Origin: Limanda limanda
Taxonomy: Eukaryota; Chordata; Actinopteri; Pleuronectiformes; Pleuronectidae
Assembly (NCBI RefSeq): GCF_963576545.1
Contig: NC_083638.1
Coordinates: 6,374,659 to 6,438,658, forward strand
DNA length: 64,000 nucleotides
Direction: 5' to 3'
The notes under the pieces were generated by a model. It ran no database searches. It saw only the letters and a program-made list of their open reading frames with translations, and was not told the origin of the DNA. Position numbers and translations under genes: made by a program. Positions 36,201-51,200 of this stretch are shown here, piece after piece (within the stretch, counting starts at the first letter, position 1; every line of letters begins with the position of its first letter).

Positions 36201-39200
36201 TTTTGGTCGTTTCTTTAGGACGCAGCGTCCTTTACGTCCCAATAGCTTGAGGCTTCCAGGAGAGTCGGACGGGGAGGGAGACAGCTCGCCAAACTCCACC
36301 ATCTCCAACAGCAGCAATGATGGGTTCGGAGGCCTCATGTCCTTTGCCAGTAAGAATATCTGCATTTAATATTCAGCTAAAATCCAGGAAAACATGAAAA
36401 GTGGTCTGATTTATGTGGATGATGATGAATCAAGGCACCAAAAGCTCTTATCAGATCAATGTGATATGTTCTTAAAGACATAACTATGGTTCTTATCACT
36501 CCCACTACAGGCAATCTGTACAAGAACCATGGCACCAGTTTCAGTTTGTCCAATCTCGCCCTCCCCAACAAGGCAGCGAGGGATAAGTCCACTCCCTTTC
36601 CCAGCCTGAAAGGTAGGACATCAGCTGATGTGACCATTTTACTTCTGTTCAATGTAACTTCAGGAAGTTGGTGTTTCTTCCAGTTGATCACTGTGGTTTC
36701 AGAAATTATTCAGGTGATTAGAAAATGTGTTGTTACAATATACAGGTACATTAAGGAAAGTTAAAGGATGCATTTCAATAAATTAATATTTTTTACCATT
36801 AATGTCATTTTTTTTTGTCATCACATCACATGTTTGCAGTTATTTACCAGTTTTATTAGGATATTTTTAGTATACATCACATGCATTCATACAATTCTAA
36901 CAATTACAAACCCTAACTAGTCATTTGCTTGTTTAAGGCGAGCAGTGCTTCTGCGTTAACAACCATAACTAATGACCCAGTGAAGTGTTTTTAACTTTAT
37001 TTTTCTATTTAATTAACTTACTGTTTGTTTGTATTTCTTTTTCTGTTTGATTATTTTGGGATAAAAGAATATTTCAATATTGATATTGAGGAGGAAATGG
37101 AACAAGCAGGTTTGTAGAGCTATTTTTAAAGCCTGACTTCCTTCCCTCTGGATTGCCAAATGGATATGGCACTATTTTAAAGGAGAATATTGAGGATATA
37201 TGAAACAACGTTTTTCTCTTAAGAGGAAAATCCACTCAAAAAACAGACTTCACATTTGGTGTTTAGATGAGCTAGAGCTACCTTTTTTACCAAACCATTA
37301 GCTGCTGGTGTGGAATAAATTCAGATCATGTAGGTTGAGTTGTTCATATGTAAATTTAAGAAAATCTGTGCACAGGCAGTTTTTCTTGGGAACCAGTAAG
37401 TAAGCAAATCGAAACAGAACCCTGAGGTCAGGTATCAGATTTACATCAAATGGGATTAAACAGCTAACTCGACAACATCAAGTGCGATTAGTGATATTAA
37501 AAGGATTCAAAAAACGCAACTCGGGGAAAGAAAGATGGAATTAACATTAGACGATGATAATCTGCTTCTTTTTACTTAATAAAAAAAGAGAAAAATAAAC
37601 CTGGGTACTCCCTTTAACTGTTCTGAAACAAGTTAATTCTGCACAGCCCCATAAACATGCTAAGATTTGCTTAATTTACAGGGAGTGAAACTTAATGGCT
37701 AATAATCAGACGGAAATATGAATTCTGTTTTTCTGGATTTTCACTTTAACTGAGAGAAAAAGAGAAGTGGAGCATGGTGACCTAACTCAATAGCTCCACT
37801 CCGTGTGGAATAGCTGCCATGAAAAAATGTTCTGTTCCTTTTGCACATGATGTGTTTTGTCTTTGTCGTTCAGATTCCCCTGACAGCCCGGGTATGTTAC
37901 GTCTGGTGTGGTAGTTTGTTTCAGCCCCCTGACTTAGGCTGTTCCTTTAACCTTGAAGTGACCTTTTTTCCTATCTTACACCCTGTTCCTTAACATAGGA
38001 CTAAGATAGAAGACCCCTATAATGTCACGTTCATGTTTATCCCCTCCCGTTCCTTTGACATTCCCCTCTGTGTGACTGGTGGGAGTCTTTTGGATGCATT
38101 TATAGTCGGAGGATTTCACGTGTGACGACAAACTGTTGTTGGTGTGGCATCTGCACATCCTTTCCACAGAAGGATGGTTTAATACGTGTTACCTGCATTT
38201 ACATAATATATGCATTTGGATTGTGTAACCAGAAAGATCTGTCTTCAGTGGATGAAGCTCAAATCCCACCTGCCTCCCATGCTCATGTGCTTTTGCTTTG
38301 CTTGCGTGTGTTGTGGCTTCCATTGTTGTGTGTTTATTTCCCTATTTTAAGGTCTTAAGACTATTTTAGCAGAAACGGTGATGAATCTTTGAAGATCACA
38401 CTTGTTACTACTGTTAGTCCTGATGATCTTTTCTGTATTTGTGCTGAAAATACGATTTATTCCCGGTGATTAAAACACAACTTCAGTCATTGCTAAGAAC
38501 ATGAGCTCATACACAGTTCCTATTTGATCCTGTGAATGTTGAACATACAGCATCAGAAATATTTTCTGAAAACATCTTTTTCTATTGTCTGTCTGCCCCT
38601 GTCCCTCTTTACTTTAATTTTTCTTTCTCTGTTTTGGCGCCATGTTGAGTGTGCATCTCTGTTGAGGGTTGATGTTCAGACTGGTTGTGTCTCGGCCGGT
38701 GTCCCTCTCTCTGTCCCCCTCTTTCGCGGCACTAATTCTGGGTTTTGTGTGCAGTATTTGGGCTAAATTCTCTAATGGAGGTTATTACTGAGGCCGGCCC
38801 GGGGAGCGGAGAAGGTGGGTTCTGCCCTATTTAATCGAGTGAGCTGCATGCTTCTCCAAGCCAGGCAACTACATCTCCCAGCATCCCCCTCTGTCTGTCC
38901 CTCATCCCAGTCACTGTGTGTGTGTCTTCAATGATCCAGTTGAGCACTGAGTCCTTTTGTCTTACCACGCTAACATTCATAGTGATTGTTGTTATTTCAC
39001 TCCACAGTACGTTGGGTTTTATTTGTTGAAGTAACTCTATCACAAGTGACTCTGAATAGATTTCATTAGAAAAATACACCTGAACCAACATCAGTAATCA
39101 CTGGAAAAATTGAAAAAGCCACAGGGAGGCAAATGAAGTAGAAAACACGGAAGCAGATGTTGGAGTTACAGGATAAGAATAGAATGGATGAAGCCAATCT

Positions 39201-42200
39201 ACCCACATCCATTGTTTGCCATTGTTTTCTTGTCCTTTACGCTCCCACAGAGTACAGAGGGGGTTGGGCCTAATCAACCTGAGCAGTGTTGGCAGTGTAA
39301 TTATGCAAATTCTGAACCTGAATGGTGTTTTTTATTTTTTATCAGTGAATGTCAGGCTTTCATCAGGCAACATAATGGTTGTCTAGATGGTTCCCGGACA
39401 TTGCAGTTGTTTGGATGGCACAGCAGATTCTTTATATGAGGCATGATGGTGCATACGCTTGGTTGGTTATTTATTGTAGACAACCGGCTAAAAATACATG
39501 CTACAATAAGTGCTGCTTCATAAAGGATTCTGAGATGTGTTGGTTGAACTTTACGGTCAGTAAAGCCCCATTTACTAAATAGTGAATCTGTGCTAAACAA
39601 CACTTGTCGATATAATGCATTACAATTCAAGAGCTCCACAGAATGCATTCGATAATCTTATTATTGCATTATAATGTCCCAGAGGGGTGAATGTTGGAAG
39701 GAGTATTATATCAGACCGTATAAGCTCAAGGTGCATTAGGTGGTATTTGATATAATTGCAGTCCTGAAACGTAATACAAGATGAAAGCAATGGGCAGTAT
39801 AATATATATTTCAGAACTAATATTTTTAATAACATTTCAGAAGTGTATTTCATTATTTTCTTCAATGAAAGAAAATCACACATTTGCATTTTCCACTTTT
39901 ATTTCTCTTTTGTGAAGCATGAAACGTCTCCACACTTATCCTGCAGGAGTTGTTGCTGGATTTAGCTTCTGTTGGTGTCACAATCATTCACATTCATAAT
40001 TGTACGTTATTTATTTGCTTCTTTCGTATATAATACCGCAACAATGGTAACACAGCACGCAGACACATTCCAAGATAACAGACGCAGATCTCAGGAGTCT
40101 GCTTAGTCACAGTGGATAACTTATGAATAAATAAACAGCTGTCAGACCTGATGACTTTACAGACGATGTGATTAAAAACCCTTAAAATTGCCAAAGGAAA
40201 ACAAACACACATAAAACAAGACTTTACAAGTTATGCAGAGAATAAACTGGATCTCTGCACATCCAAAATCCATTTCACAAAACAAACATGAGAACATCTC
40301 CAGAACGACTTACCCTCAGCCCTCCGCCCCCCTACCTGCACACTGCTCATCAGGCAGTGATTCCATTATCGTGTGGTGCATAAACTGGGACAATCCAATT
40401 ATAAAATCAATCAGCAGGCCAGCAGGGATAGAACACTTTACCTGTAGCTTCCACTGAAAGAGTTCATCCACTGAGTCTCTCTCTTTCTTCCTCTCTTCTA
40501 CATGCAGCTTTCCATTAGATTTGTCTTTCAGTGTTAATGTTTTCCTATGAATCAAGTTTAACCAAATAATTATCAGTAGTGTTTTCTCCTTTGAGCTGCT
40601 CATATACAGTAACAACATAATTTAGTCCTTAATCCAGAAGAGAAAATAATTATGTGACGAATCCACAGAGAGAACTGGAATAAAAAGGTGAAATGTCACA
40701 CATGCACTTGGAATATTCAAATCCCATTAGATGGTGTAGAAAAAAATCTCTTAACTGTAGACATCATACAATTTGATGAATATATACATTTCCACATATT
40801 AAATAATGAGTCATCTTTATAAATAACTGTTTAACATGAGTCAGAGACCCAAGAGTGTGTCAGCTTGACTCCAATGATTTCAGCTTGACCGGGTAGGATG
40901 AGGGGTTAAATGTGACCGATGCTGTTACCACAGAGATTCTTTCCATGTCTGTGATTGTCTGAGCTTCCTGTCGGTTGTAGTTGTGTAAAGATTCTGAAAC
41001 CACAATACAAACGTTAGAAATCTTGTGTCTCCACACAGGAGTGACACAACGACCACTAAATGCACGTTTCACAGTGTGGGCAGTAGTGATGTGACTAACT
41101 GACCTTGGTTCACCTGCATTTTTCAGCGTCCTAAAGAAAACGTTAACTTCATGTGTTTCATTTCAAGTGTTGTCTAGAGTTTATTGTATTGCAGTGAAAG
41201 TGTAATCATGGTCATAGAATTGCTTAATTGATTCTCTAGATCTCTGGTAGCAAAAAAAGTATTGTGATCAAGTTGCATATACATATGCATCAAGTTTAGT
41301 TTCCTGAATAATTGAAAATGAAAGAACTTTTTCACTGATGCCGAATTTTCTAAATAAAGAATGGAAGTAGAATAGAAGGTTGTGTTGTCCTGAGAGGACG
41401 AGAAGTCGTTTCTAAACCGCTTCACAGAAATGGAAACAAGGCCAAGTGCCTGAGGTGGGATAAGAAACACCAGCATTACACAGTGGATGAGTCCTGATGA
41501 GTCCAAGTCTGAGATTCATGTCTTATAGAGACAGGAGCTAAAACCAAGTGTTTCAGACAGAGGCTGAAAAGAGGAACTGTAGCAATGGACAGTTTGAGGA
41601 CCACTTGTTAACATTATCGTGTAATAACACTAATTAAAAGTATCAACACTTTATAGAAAGTGTGTAAAAAAAATCCTGGATCTTTCTGTTTTTTCTGATC
41701 TACTCCAAAATTGAATGTGTTCTCCATTGGGTCCTGATCCAACCGGCACATTTCATTGAAATCTGTTTTGTAGTTCTTGAGTAACAATGCTGACAGACCG
41801 ACAAAGACATGACAATGAAAACACAACCTTCTTGTTGGAGGGAAATATAACATAATGATAAAATGATTGACCCAAGCGGTTCACTTCCAGATGCTGAGCA
41901 GCATCAATTCAATGTGTATTATAATGAGCTTGTGACCTTGTGGCTCATCTTCCTTATCGTCCACTCATCTCTTTATTTCCTTCATGCATGGTGTCACTGA
42001 TGTAGTTGCTGTTCAGACTGTCCTCTGTCTGACCTCACATCTCGATGCTGCTAATGTGTGATGTCACCACCAAGAGCACCATTGGGACTCCTGTGTGTGT
42101 GTGTGTGTGTGTAGTGTGTGTGGTGTGTGTGTGTGAACCATCCCAGTTTGATTTGCCCTTCACCTCTCTTGTTGTAATAATAGACTCTAGCACCTCCAGT

Positions 42201-45200
42201 AATTTGTCTGATCAGCAGTAAATAACCTTCAGTAGATTCCAGGTGTGTGTCCTCTTCACACAGTCAGCTGCTCTCTTTTTTATTTGACGTGTTAGCTTAA
42301 AAAACAACGTAGTTTGGAAGTCGTTTCTCGTCCTGGTTTCTGGTTCCTGATGCGTGTGGTTCTTCCTCCAGGCGCACGTGCACCGCGGGCGCTCGTTGAC
42401 CAGAAGTCGTCGGTGATCAAGCACAGTCCCACAGTGAAGAGAGAATCCCCGTCTCCTCAAGGTCGAGTCAACAACACGAGGTAACGGATTCTTCTGAATG
42501 TTCCACGGCACTTTCAGACACCAACACCAGAAAATTGGGTTCAGCAATTTTGCAGAGTTTGATTTTTCTCACATGAAGAACGCAGCAGGAGAGGGTGCAG
42601 GTCAGAAGCTTCACAAGAAAAGAATAATGTCCAGAACATTCAGGCGAGCGGTGGTGTTTGTGTAGAGCAGCAGGAGTCAGGACAGGACGTATAAATTCCC
42701 CTGTGGAAATAACTTGTTTGTGTTTACAGCACATCAACACCGGCGTCGACCCTTATGACCAAAAACTCTCGAATTTCGTCGTCTTTCCAAGTTGACATCT
42801 TCGTCCTCTCGTAAATGACTCCTCTTTTTCCTGCAGATATTTGCATTCTATTTGTTAGACACGCCCACTTGCTCGCTGTGAATTTTCTGGATGTTTCCTG
42901 CTGCACTTTGTTCACATTGGCTCAATCTGACAGCTTTTCTGTACATTTTTACTTGGAGCGGGCAGGAAAAGTTCCTGTTCCTCCGTTGAACTAAACACAA
43001 CCTGTTATCTTCCCAGTGAGAACCAGCAGTTCTTGAAGGAGGTGGTGCAGAGCGTTCTCGACGGCCAGGGGGTCGGCTGGCTCAACATGAAAAAGGTCCG
43101 GCGTCTGCTGGAGAACGAGCAGCTCCGCGTCTTCGTCCTGAGTAAAATGAACCGAGCCGTCCAGTCGGAGGAGGACGCCCGACAGGAGATCATACGTGAC
43201 GTGGTGAGATGCTTGTTTTTGCAAGGAGCTCTTCTAGAGGAGGTCTTCTATTGTCTACTTGTACTGTCGCTCATCTTGTTGAACTCATTTAAAACCGTGT
43301 CCCTGTGTCCTGCTTCCAGGAGGTGAGCAGGAAGGTTTACAAAGGCATGCTGGACATCTTGAAGTGCACAGTTTCCAGTCTGGAGCACTCGTACACAAAC
43401 GCAGGCCTGGGAGGAATGGCCAGTGTCTTCAGCCTGTTGGAAATAGCACGGACACATTATCAAACCAAAGGTAAGTCACGCAAAGGTGTTGAGCACAGGA
43501 ATGTTTCCATTTGATTTATCATTATATTAGAAGTATGCTGGGAACCATAGTAGCAGTGGCGCTGTTCTACTAACAAGTTTCCATGTCTTTGCATTGTGTT
43601 AATATATTAAGCTTTAAGCTGCATGCAAGATTTTAACTCTTAAGATTAACTCTAACTACAAAGCTAATGTTTCCTCGCTGTTTTTCTTTCTGTGTGTAAA
43701 ACTGCTAACCCTCTCCCAGTTTGAACCCCCCCCCCCCCACACATTTCTCCCACTTCTCTTTCTTAACTTGACGAACTCTGTCTTTGGAACCTTAATCCCG
43801 GTAACCTGGTGTAGACCCAGAGAAACGCAAGCGAAGCCCCACAGACAGTGCTGGCAGCCCGGGGAGTAAAGAGAGTCCGTCTGGTCGTTTGGAGACCACC
43901 AGACCTCAGGGTCTCCTGAACGTTCCCCACCTGCAGCTGCCGCACCACCCCACGGGCAAAGGGGACCGCCATTTTGATACCCGGAGTCTGAACGAGGAGA
44001 ACTTTATTGCCTCGATTGGTGTGTACACCACTACCGGCCCCGGTTGCATGTGCACTGTGAGATCCCCCCCTCCCCCCTCTACCCAGCCCCCTACAAGCTC
44101 ATCAACCTGAATACCAGTCCCCCCCCCCCAACCCCTTCCCCCTTCCAACCGTCTCAAAGAAAAATCCCTTCAGATAGATTCTTACAGGTGTTAAAATATT
44201 CCAAACACTTTGACCTCAAACACTGGAGCAGCAGCACAACATGAAAATCCCCCAATAAAAATACTAGAGGGTGATTTCTGTGCCTAGTAATGATTTTCAA
44301 ACCTAAAACTATTTTTAAAATGAAAATCTGAAGTCTGTATTTTCTGTCTTGTACATTTTTTTTAACAAGATTTCCATCATAGACGTGATGTCACATGAAA
44401 AAAGTGTCTGGAATATTTCCCTGTCCCTCAGCCTGGACTGCGTGTGTTTGCCTCCCCCCCCCCCTCAGACCTCTGTGCCCCTGTTTGCCTCCCCTCTGGA
44501 CTTCTGTTGTCAGCCTCTTAGCACCTTGAATGCATGTCTTTGTTTTGGTCTCCCAATACCCTAAATCTGCAGTAGTGGGCGAAGGGAAACCGGAGGTACG
44601 TGCATCGATAAGTCAAACGTCGGTGCCGGTCTTGTGCCTGTTACTGCAGGTTTCTGCGAGCGAGCTGTAGAAACAAGCAGCAGCTCCTCTGCTATTAGCA
44701 TGGAGGGTGGAAGCACCGCTCCCCAGTAAACAGTCCCAGTAAAGAGACAAATTTCACTGCAGAAAGCTTCTGTTATTGGTCACCAAAGCACCAATTGATT
44801 GAGAAAATCGTTAATTCTCTGCTCACTTCTTAATTCTCTGAGACTTCTCCTGGGTCTGTATACGGGGGACCCTCTTCAGTCCACCACCCTGACACCTCTC
44901 CTACCTGCACCCCCTTTTCTTCCTGTTTTTTAGAAGTTGCACCTTCAATTCTACAGAATGCTTTGAGACTTGCATCCCGGCTTCTGCAACTGCTCCATTT
45001 CACCTGCTGGCTAGTCGGCCTCTCAACCCCATCCCATGCTCCTTTTTTCCCGGATCATCCAGCTCTCTCTCTCTCTATCTCTATCTCTCTGTCGCTCTCT
45101 TTCTCTCTAACCTTTGCTCTGGAGAGCCGCACACATGCAGTCGATGGCGTCCGTGTCCTGCGGTCGGAGCCGAAGCTCGGCCGGACTTCACTGTGTGGCT

Positions 45201-48200
45201 CTCCAGGACTCTGGACCCGGAGCTCTGGGTGTTGTAATGTTACCGTGGTAGCTGTCGCACACAGTGGACCCCCACGACCAAGAGAGAGCAAACCTTTCAT
45301 CTCGTCCAGATTTAAAAAAACCACAGCTACATGCAAACATTACAACACGCCTATGTTTAGCAATGACAGATTCTAACTGCTTGTTGAGTTCTTTGTTTTG
45401 ATTTGAATGCTCATCCACCATACATGCCTTTTCAAATCCGCTCTCTGACTCTCTCTCTGTCTTTCTCTCCTTGCTTGCAATGCATCTTGGGTAGAATTGT
45501 GGAGCAAGCACCAGGATAAGCAAAAAGCTTTGGAAAAACCACAGAGTAAGACACTTTTCACACACCAGAAAAATAAATAAAGAATAACGAATGGGGTGCT
45601 CGGCTGTTGACCTTTCCCCCCCCCCCCCACCCTTCTCTCACCTGCCTCACCCGTGTCTTAACAGATGAACAAGTAAAATCTAATAATGCTCCTAATAATC
45701 ATGTACTCAATGGATAACCCATAATATACCAGCTTAGAGTCTTCATGTGAGAGAAGAGGTCGATCGGGGTAATTTCATTTTAGAATAAGAATATATTGAT
45801 GTTTTGTACAAAGTGAACATGATACTTAATTCATCATATTAACTAGTTTTCATTGAATTTGCAGTATTGGCTACACGACAACTAGGGTCGGACAATTTCT
45901 CACAGATGAAGTTTTGTGAGAAATTGGAACACAATTTGAACTATGTTTCATGTTGTGTTCAATTAAGACTTAAGATGACAATGTCTTGGTTTGTTTTCTA
46001 AGTTTTTCCAGCAGCCATGACTTTAAAGGGACTCTTACCTTTGTTGCATTTTTACACTTTTTTTGGATAAGGTTAAATTGGTATTAATAAGGTAATGACA
46101 CTCTAAAATGCAAGACAGACCCACCAGGAGTAAAAACAAACAATTATTTCACTCTCATAATATTTAGTGAAAACTTCAACCAATAAAATTCTTCGGACCG
46201 AAGGACCTTATTGGCCGACAGACCTGTCTGTTTGCTGCATGGACATGCAGGTTTTCCCTCTGCTTCTTGTGGCGCATTCGGGCCCGTCATCATATGTGAA
46301 TGTAAATGTATATAACTTACTGGTGCTTCTGAATCCGAATCCATTGCTTTGGTAAACAAAAACTCACGTGCGTGCGCGAAGGCAGTTGGTTCTAAGTCTG
46401 CTTGTAAATAAAGTTTCTTCAAAAAAACACCGCGGATGGGAACAAGGGGGTGGGGCATTGGAGGAAGGCGGGATGATTTGAATGTGCTGTAATTCTCAAA
46501 TGCAACAAAGGTAAGAGTCCCTTTAATATGTGATGGTTATATGCATCATAGTCAGACAAGAACTTTATATATTTTTATCAGCATTTAGAATCACTATTTT
46601 TAGTCACTTTTTCAGCTAGAGCAAAGTGTAAGTTTATTTTCCAGTGTGTTTCTTTTATTTTTTTTATTTCCCTGCATCCTGATGAACAGAAATGAAAACT
46701 TGCCGCCCTGTCCCCCTCTTTTAACTGTATTTTCTTCCAGTTTCAAGTGGCTTACTGGGAATTACCTATTTACAGCCAACATTTTTATTAAATATCTTCC
46801 AAATTCAAGTGTCACAGAAAAACAAAACACACAGACAAACAAGGAAGTATCAGGATCGAAGTTCAAATCACACTTGAAACAGAAAATGTCTCCTTTACCG
46901 TCCACCAGTTCGTCTGCATGCCTAACTGCCTGTGTCTGTTGGTTTTGGTGAAACTTGGGCCACATCTGCAGCATTGACTGAGAATTAATGTCACGCTCTT
47001 GCAGTTTTATTGTTTTATTTATTTCATTTGTAACTTTTCCCCCAATTTGACTGCACTCTCTGCTTGCCCCTGTGTCACTTCTCTGTCTGGTCCTTTTAGA
47101 AAAAAACAAACTCACAACTCGGATACAGAAAATGTGGAAATATAAAGTGTATAACTGTCTGTATTTTTTTACCTGGAGGAAGTTAAAGTCTCCGATATCA
47201 TTTCATGCCCCGAGTGAGGTAGTGTTCTACTGTTTGCTTCGCTGTGTCTCCGGTGTGATGCCGTGTTGAAATGGAGGCTTTGGCACTTTTAGATGGTTGT
47301 AGTGTTGCTGTGCTGTGGGTGGTGGCTTTGAGTGAGGCGACTCCTCGAGGTAAGAAGGTCGTGTAGGTTCTGTTCACCGCGACCTGCTGATAATCATGTG
47401 TGCCCTGCAGGGACGGAAGGAGCAAAGCAGCAGCGCCCCCAGGTGGCCGATGCCGAGGAGAAGAAATCTCAGATCAGTGCCGACAGTGGCCTCAGTGTCA
47501 CGTCTGGATCTCAGGTTAGCAAATGGGAGGAAAAAAGAAACGCTGCATGTTCTCTCTTGAATAGAGATATAACAAACATATTATTTTCTTCTGTCTTTAT
47601 GTTTTGTAATTATAGAAGAGCGACACTGAGTCGGTAACGAGCTCGGAGCCACCGATCCTGACGAGAACAACCAGCCAGGACTCAGAGGCCAGCACAGTGG
47701 TAGGGCACGGCCAACTCGGATACCCTGTCCCTTTGTATTCTACATACGTCACAATACTAATATATATATATATATATATCTATAAAACTCAGATACCCTG
47801 TCCCTTTGTATTCTACATACGTCACAATACTAATATATATATATATATATATAAAACTCAGATACTCTGTCCCTTTGTATTCTACAGACGTTTGTCACAA
47901 TACTAATATATATATCTGTAAAACTCAGATACCCTGTCCCTATATATTCTAGAGACGTATGTCACAATACTAATATATATCTGTAAAACTCAGATACCCT
48001 GTCCCTTTGTATTCTACATACATCACAATACTTAAACATATATGTAAAACTCAGATACCCTGTCCCTTTGTATTCTACTTACATACGTCACAATACTAAT
48101 TCATGTCTGTTAAACTATGATACTCTAGATTCTCTGTCGCCATCTGTGTCTTTCCTCTCGAAAAATCTATAATTATAAAAAACATGTTGCCACGTTTAGC

Positions 48201-51200
48201 TTATTGTTAGCAGCATGAAACTTACTAGTCGGACAAATAATTGATAACACTCAGTTTGAGGGCTGCAAATTCCTGTATATGTCTGTGTATATATATTTAT
48301 ATTTAACATCGCTCATGCATCAAACCGTCATTAGACAAAGTTCATGCAAACAAAAGGAACTGAGCAAAAATGATGGACAACCCAGTGGAATATTTCAACC
48401 TCTGAAAACAGAATCTTAAATCAATATTCTATAAAAATCCATTTCAAAGAAGAGCTGGAAACTCACGCTCATCGACAGAACACCACACATGAAGGTTTCA
48501 GATGCTTTATTCCACACGGAGGGATTAGGTATCCATCTGAATCCCTGAAGCTCCTTTTCTACACAATCCTCCGCACTTGTGTTTCATCCGTACACCTGGA
48601 TCTTTACGTTTAGATAAGCAACAGCTCGGGGGAGACGCTGGGAGCCGACAGCGACCTGAGCAGCACAGCGGGCGACGGCCTCGGTGGGAGGAGGACGGCT
48701 CATCTGACTCAGTCCAGAGGGACGCTCTCCGACAGCGAGATAGAAACCAACCCAGCCACCAGCTCAGTGTTTGTAAGTCAAAGACTCAGGTATAATGGGA
48801 ATGTGCAGGTTATACCCCCTGTTAGTTGAGATGGTAAATCTAATTTGGTTGTTAGTTAATTGAATTGTTAGCTTAATATGAAGTCACAGAAGGAGCCTGG
48901 AGATTAATCACTGGAGCGTTTCTGCGTGAATTAAAAGATCTGGATTTCTCTTTTAAAAACTCACCTTGTAGCTCAGGATTCCAGTTTCAGAGGCTTGAAT
49001 CCTTTAAATCAAACATTCATTTGTACGTTTTACTTCCCTAAAATGACTTTGTATTGTTTTTTCAGGGGAGGACTCACACTCTGAAAAAAGCCGTCAAAGA
49101 TCCCGTCCCAGCTGTGTCCAAGGGGCCCCCCCCTCAGCCCCTGGAGGACCTGAGCATGAGGATCTACCTGTGTGAAGGCCTGCTGGGTACGTTCACCCGT
49201 CTGCTGCAGAGACCTTGTCTCAGAGTCAATGTGTGATTGAATATTTATTCCTCCATTTACTTACTCCTTCACTTTTTCTGTCACGGTAGTTGGCTCTAAT
49301 TTTTTTCACCTTTTCTAACAATATTAAAAGATGCTTTCCACGAAGGTAAATGTTTCCCTTAGAACTTGAACACATTGAACTTTTGATAATTGTATTTAAG
49401 AGGAAAAGAGTCGGACAGAGAAGTGGTGTAATGATAATGAGCTGTGTAACAGTGAGAGGTTAGAGCCTGATGTAACTGTCCAGCTTTATATAGTGAGGAA
49501 TAGGAACTCAGTAGGATAAGTTGTTTTCAGAGAATACATTTCATAGTGTGACAGGTTTGATCAATTTAAAAATACCAAATGAATTAAATAACACGTCGGT
49601 GAAGCGTGAAAACAGATTATAAAAGGAATAAAACATAATAACTGTGATTGAATGTTTAAGGAAGCACAATTCTTTCATTGATAAACACTTAGAATTCACT
49701 GTGCTTATATATATATATTTCCAGTTTAATATTCTGAGGTCAAAGTCTGAAGATAAGAGTAATTAAACGTGGTCTGTCCTTGTTTGTCCTCGTTGTTGTT
49801 CCTCTTCTGGTTCTCTGCTCTCGCTCTGCTCTCGTTAAACCTCCTCGACTAACCCCCCCCTCCACCCCCCCCCTTGCTCTCGCTGCTTCTCTTCCCTCCT
49901 GCTGCTCCTCCTGGGAAATATTTCCAGGACGCGATAAGAGCTCGGTCTGGGATCAACTAGAGGATGCTGCCATGGAAACCTTTTCTCTAAGTAGGGCTAA
50001 TCTTTTGCCTTTGCCCTTTTTTCCCTATGTGTGTGTGTGTGTGTGAGGGGGGGGTGGGTGTGTATCCACTGATCTGCCGGGCTCTGTGTGTCACCTTTGA
50101 TGTGATGTGTGGTATTTCCTGTGTTGTCGGTGAGCTGCACGTCTGTGATAAAGGTGGAAATATGAGCTCAGCTGCACAATCGGGTCCCAGTTTCCCCAGA
50201 TGGAGACGTGGGCAGTTTCCTCTCACTTCACTTCTCACCGCTGCTCACCTGCAGCTTCACAGTCGAACGACCGACTTGGATTAAAAGCTTCTTCGTGGCT
50301 TTGCACATCGGATGAGTGCACGTTGCCTTCAAGTGCTGTCGGAAATGTCATTAGACTCGAGTGCCTGTTGGATAAGACTGGAAAATGTCAAGAATACTAA
50401 TTAGTTTCTTTTGATGATATATGAGTGGGGGGGGGGGGTATAGGTGAGGATGGAAGTGAAATATTAAACACTTTTTTAACCTCCTGTGGAAACAGTTTGT
50501 TTGAGCCTTAAAGTTGAGACGTACACTTTGTTGTAAGGTTTTTATAATTTTGAATATTTTACAGAATATTTCTAAAGATTGCTAACAAAATAAAAATATT
50601 ATTTCCTCAGTTATTATTGACTGAGCAGCACTTAAAGGCAGCATAAGATTCCTCTTATGAATACAACATTGCTCCTTTCATAAAAATCTGCCAAATGATG
50701 AAGGTAAATTAGAGCAAATGTTTTGTAAGATCTGTTACGAGCTTCACCACAAATCCTCTTAATAAGCATTATAATGTGTAACTGTAACAGGTCTAATGGA
50801 TTATAATGTGATTTTCTTGCATGTCTAATCCATTTCCTTTCCGTGATTGAAAGCAGACAAAATTCAAATTTAGTTTTCCAGTCAAATCTTAAAACATCAT
50901 TACTTGATTATCTGCAGTAAAACCTTTAGTAACTCACAACAAACTGTGCAAAAACACATGAAAAATTAAGAAATAGTCTTATACAATTGTATATTTTCAT
51001 TCGATTATGTATTAGATTATTATTATATTTATATCAGTTGCATATTCATGTGCCTGTTTTGTGATACTAACTGTTTTCAGTACTTTTGAATCTTTTTAAA
51101 GTCGATTTGATTAACGTGATTCAATCGGGACAAATCTTTGCGAAGGTTCTCTTGTGGCTGCACTTTGTGGTCCAGGTTGATTTAAATGGATCATCTGTGA

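Larger units (their letters stand above)
36613..38754 (+). other. madd: madd intron 15 (alternative exon region)
   Basis: It contains the 42-nt and 18-nt exon candidates. The remaining sequence is AT-rich, without recognised repeats. Confidence 0.6.

Noticed and set aside
44573..44595. Microexon-like segment in madd intron 20 (CTGCAG acceptor, GTACGT donor)
   Set aside because: 23 nt (or 20 nt with the alternative AG) starts in phase 1 but ends in phase 0, so it would shift the frame of exon 21. It may be a poison exon, but nothing supports it.
47721..48126. CRISPR-like array
   Set aside because: The whole unit repeats, including the AT-rich part, so there are no unique spacers. The setting is a vertebrate intron.
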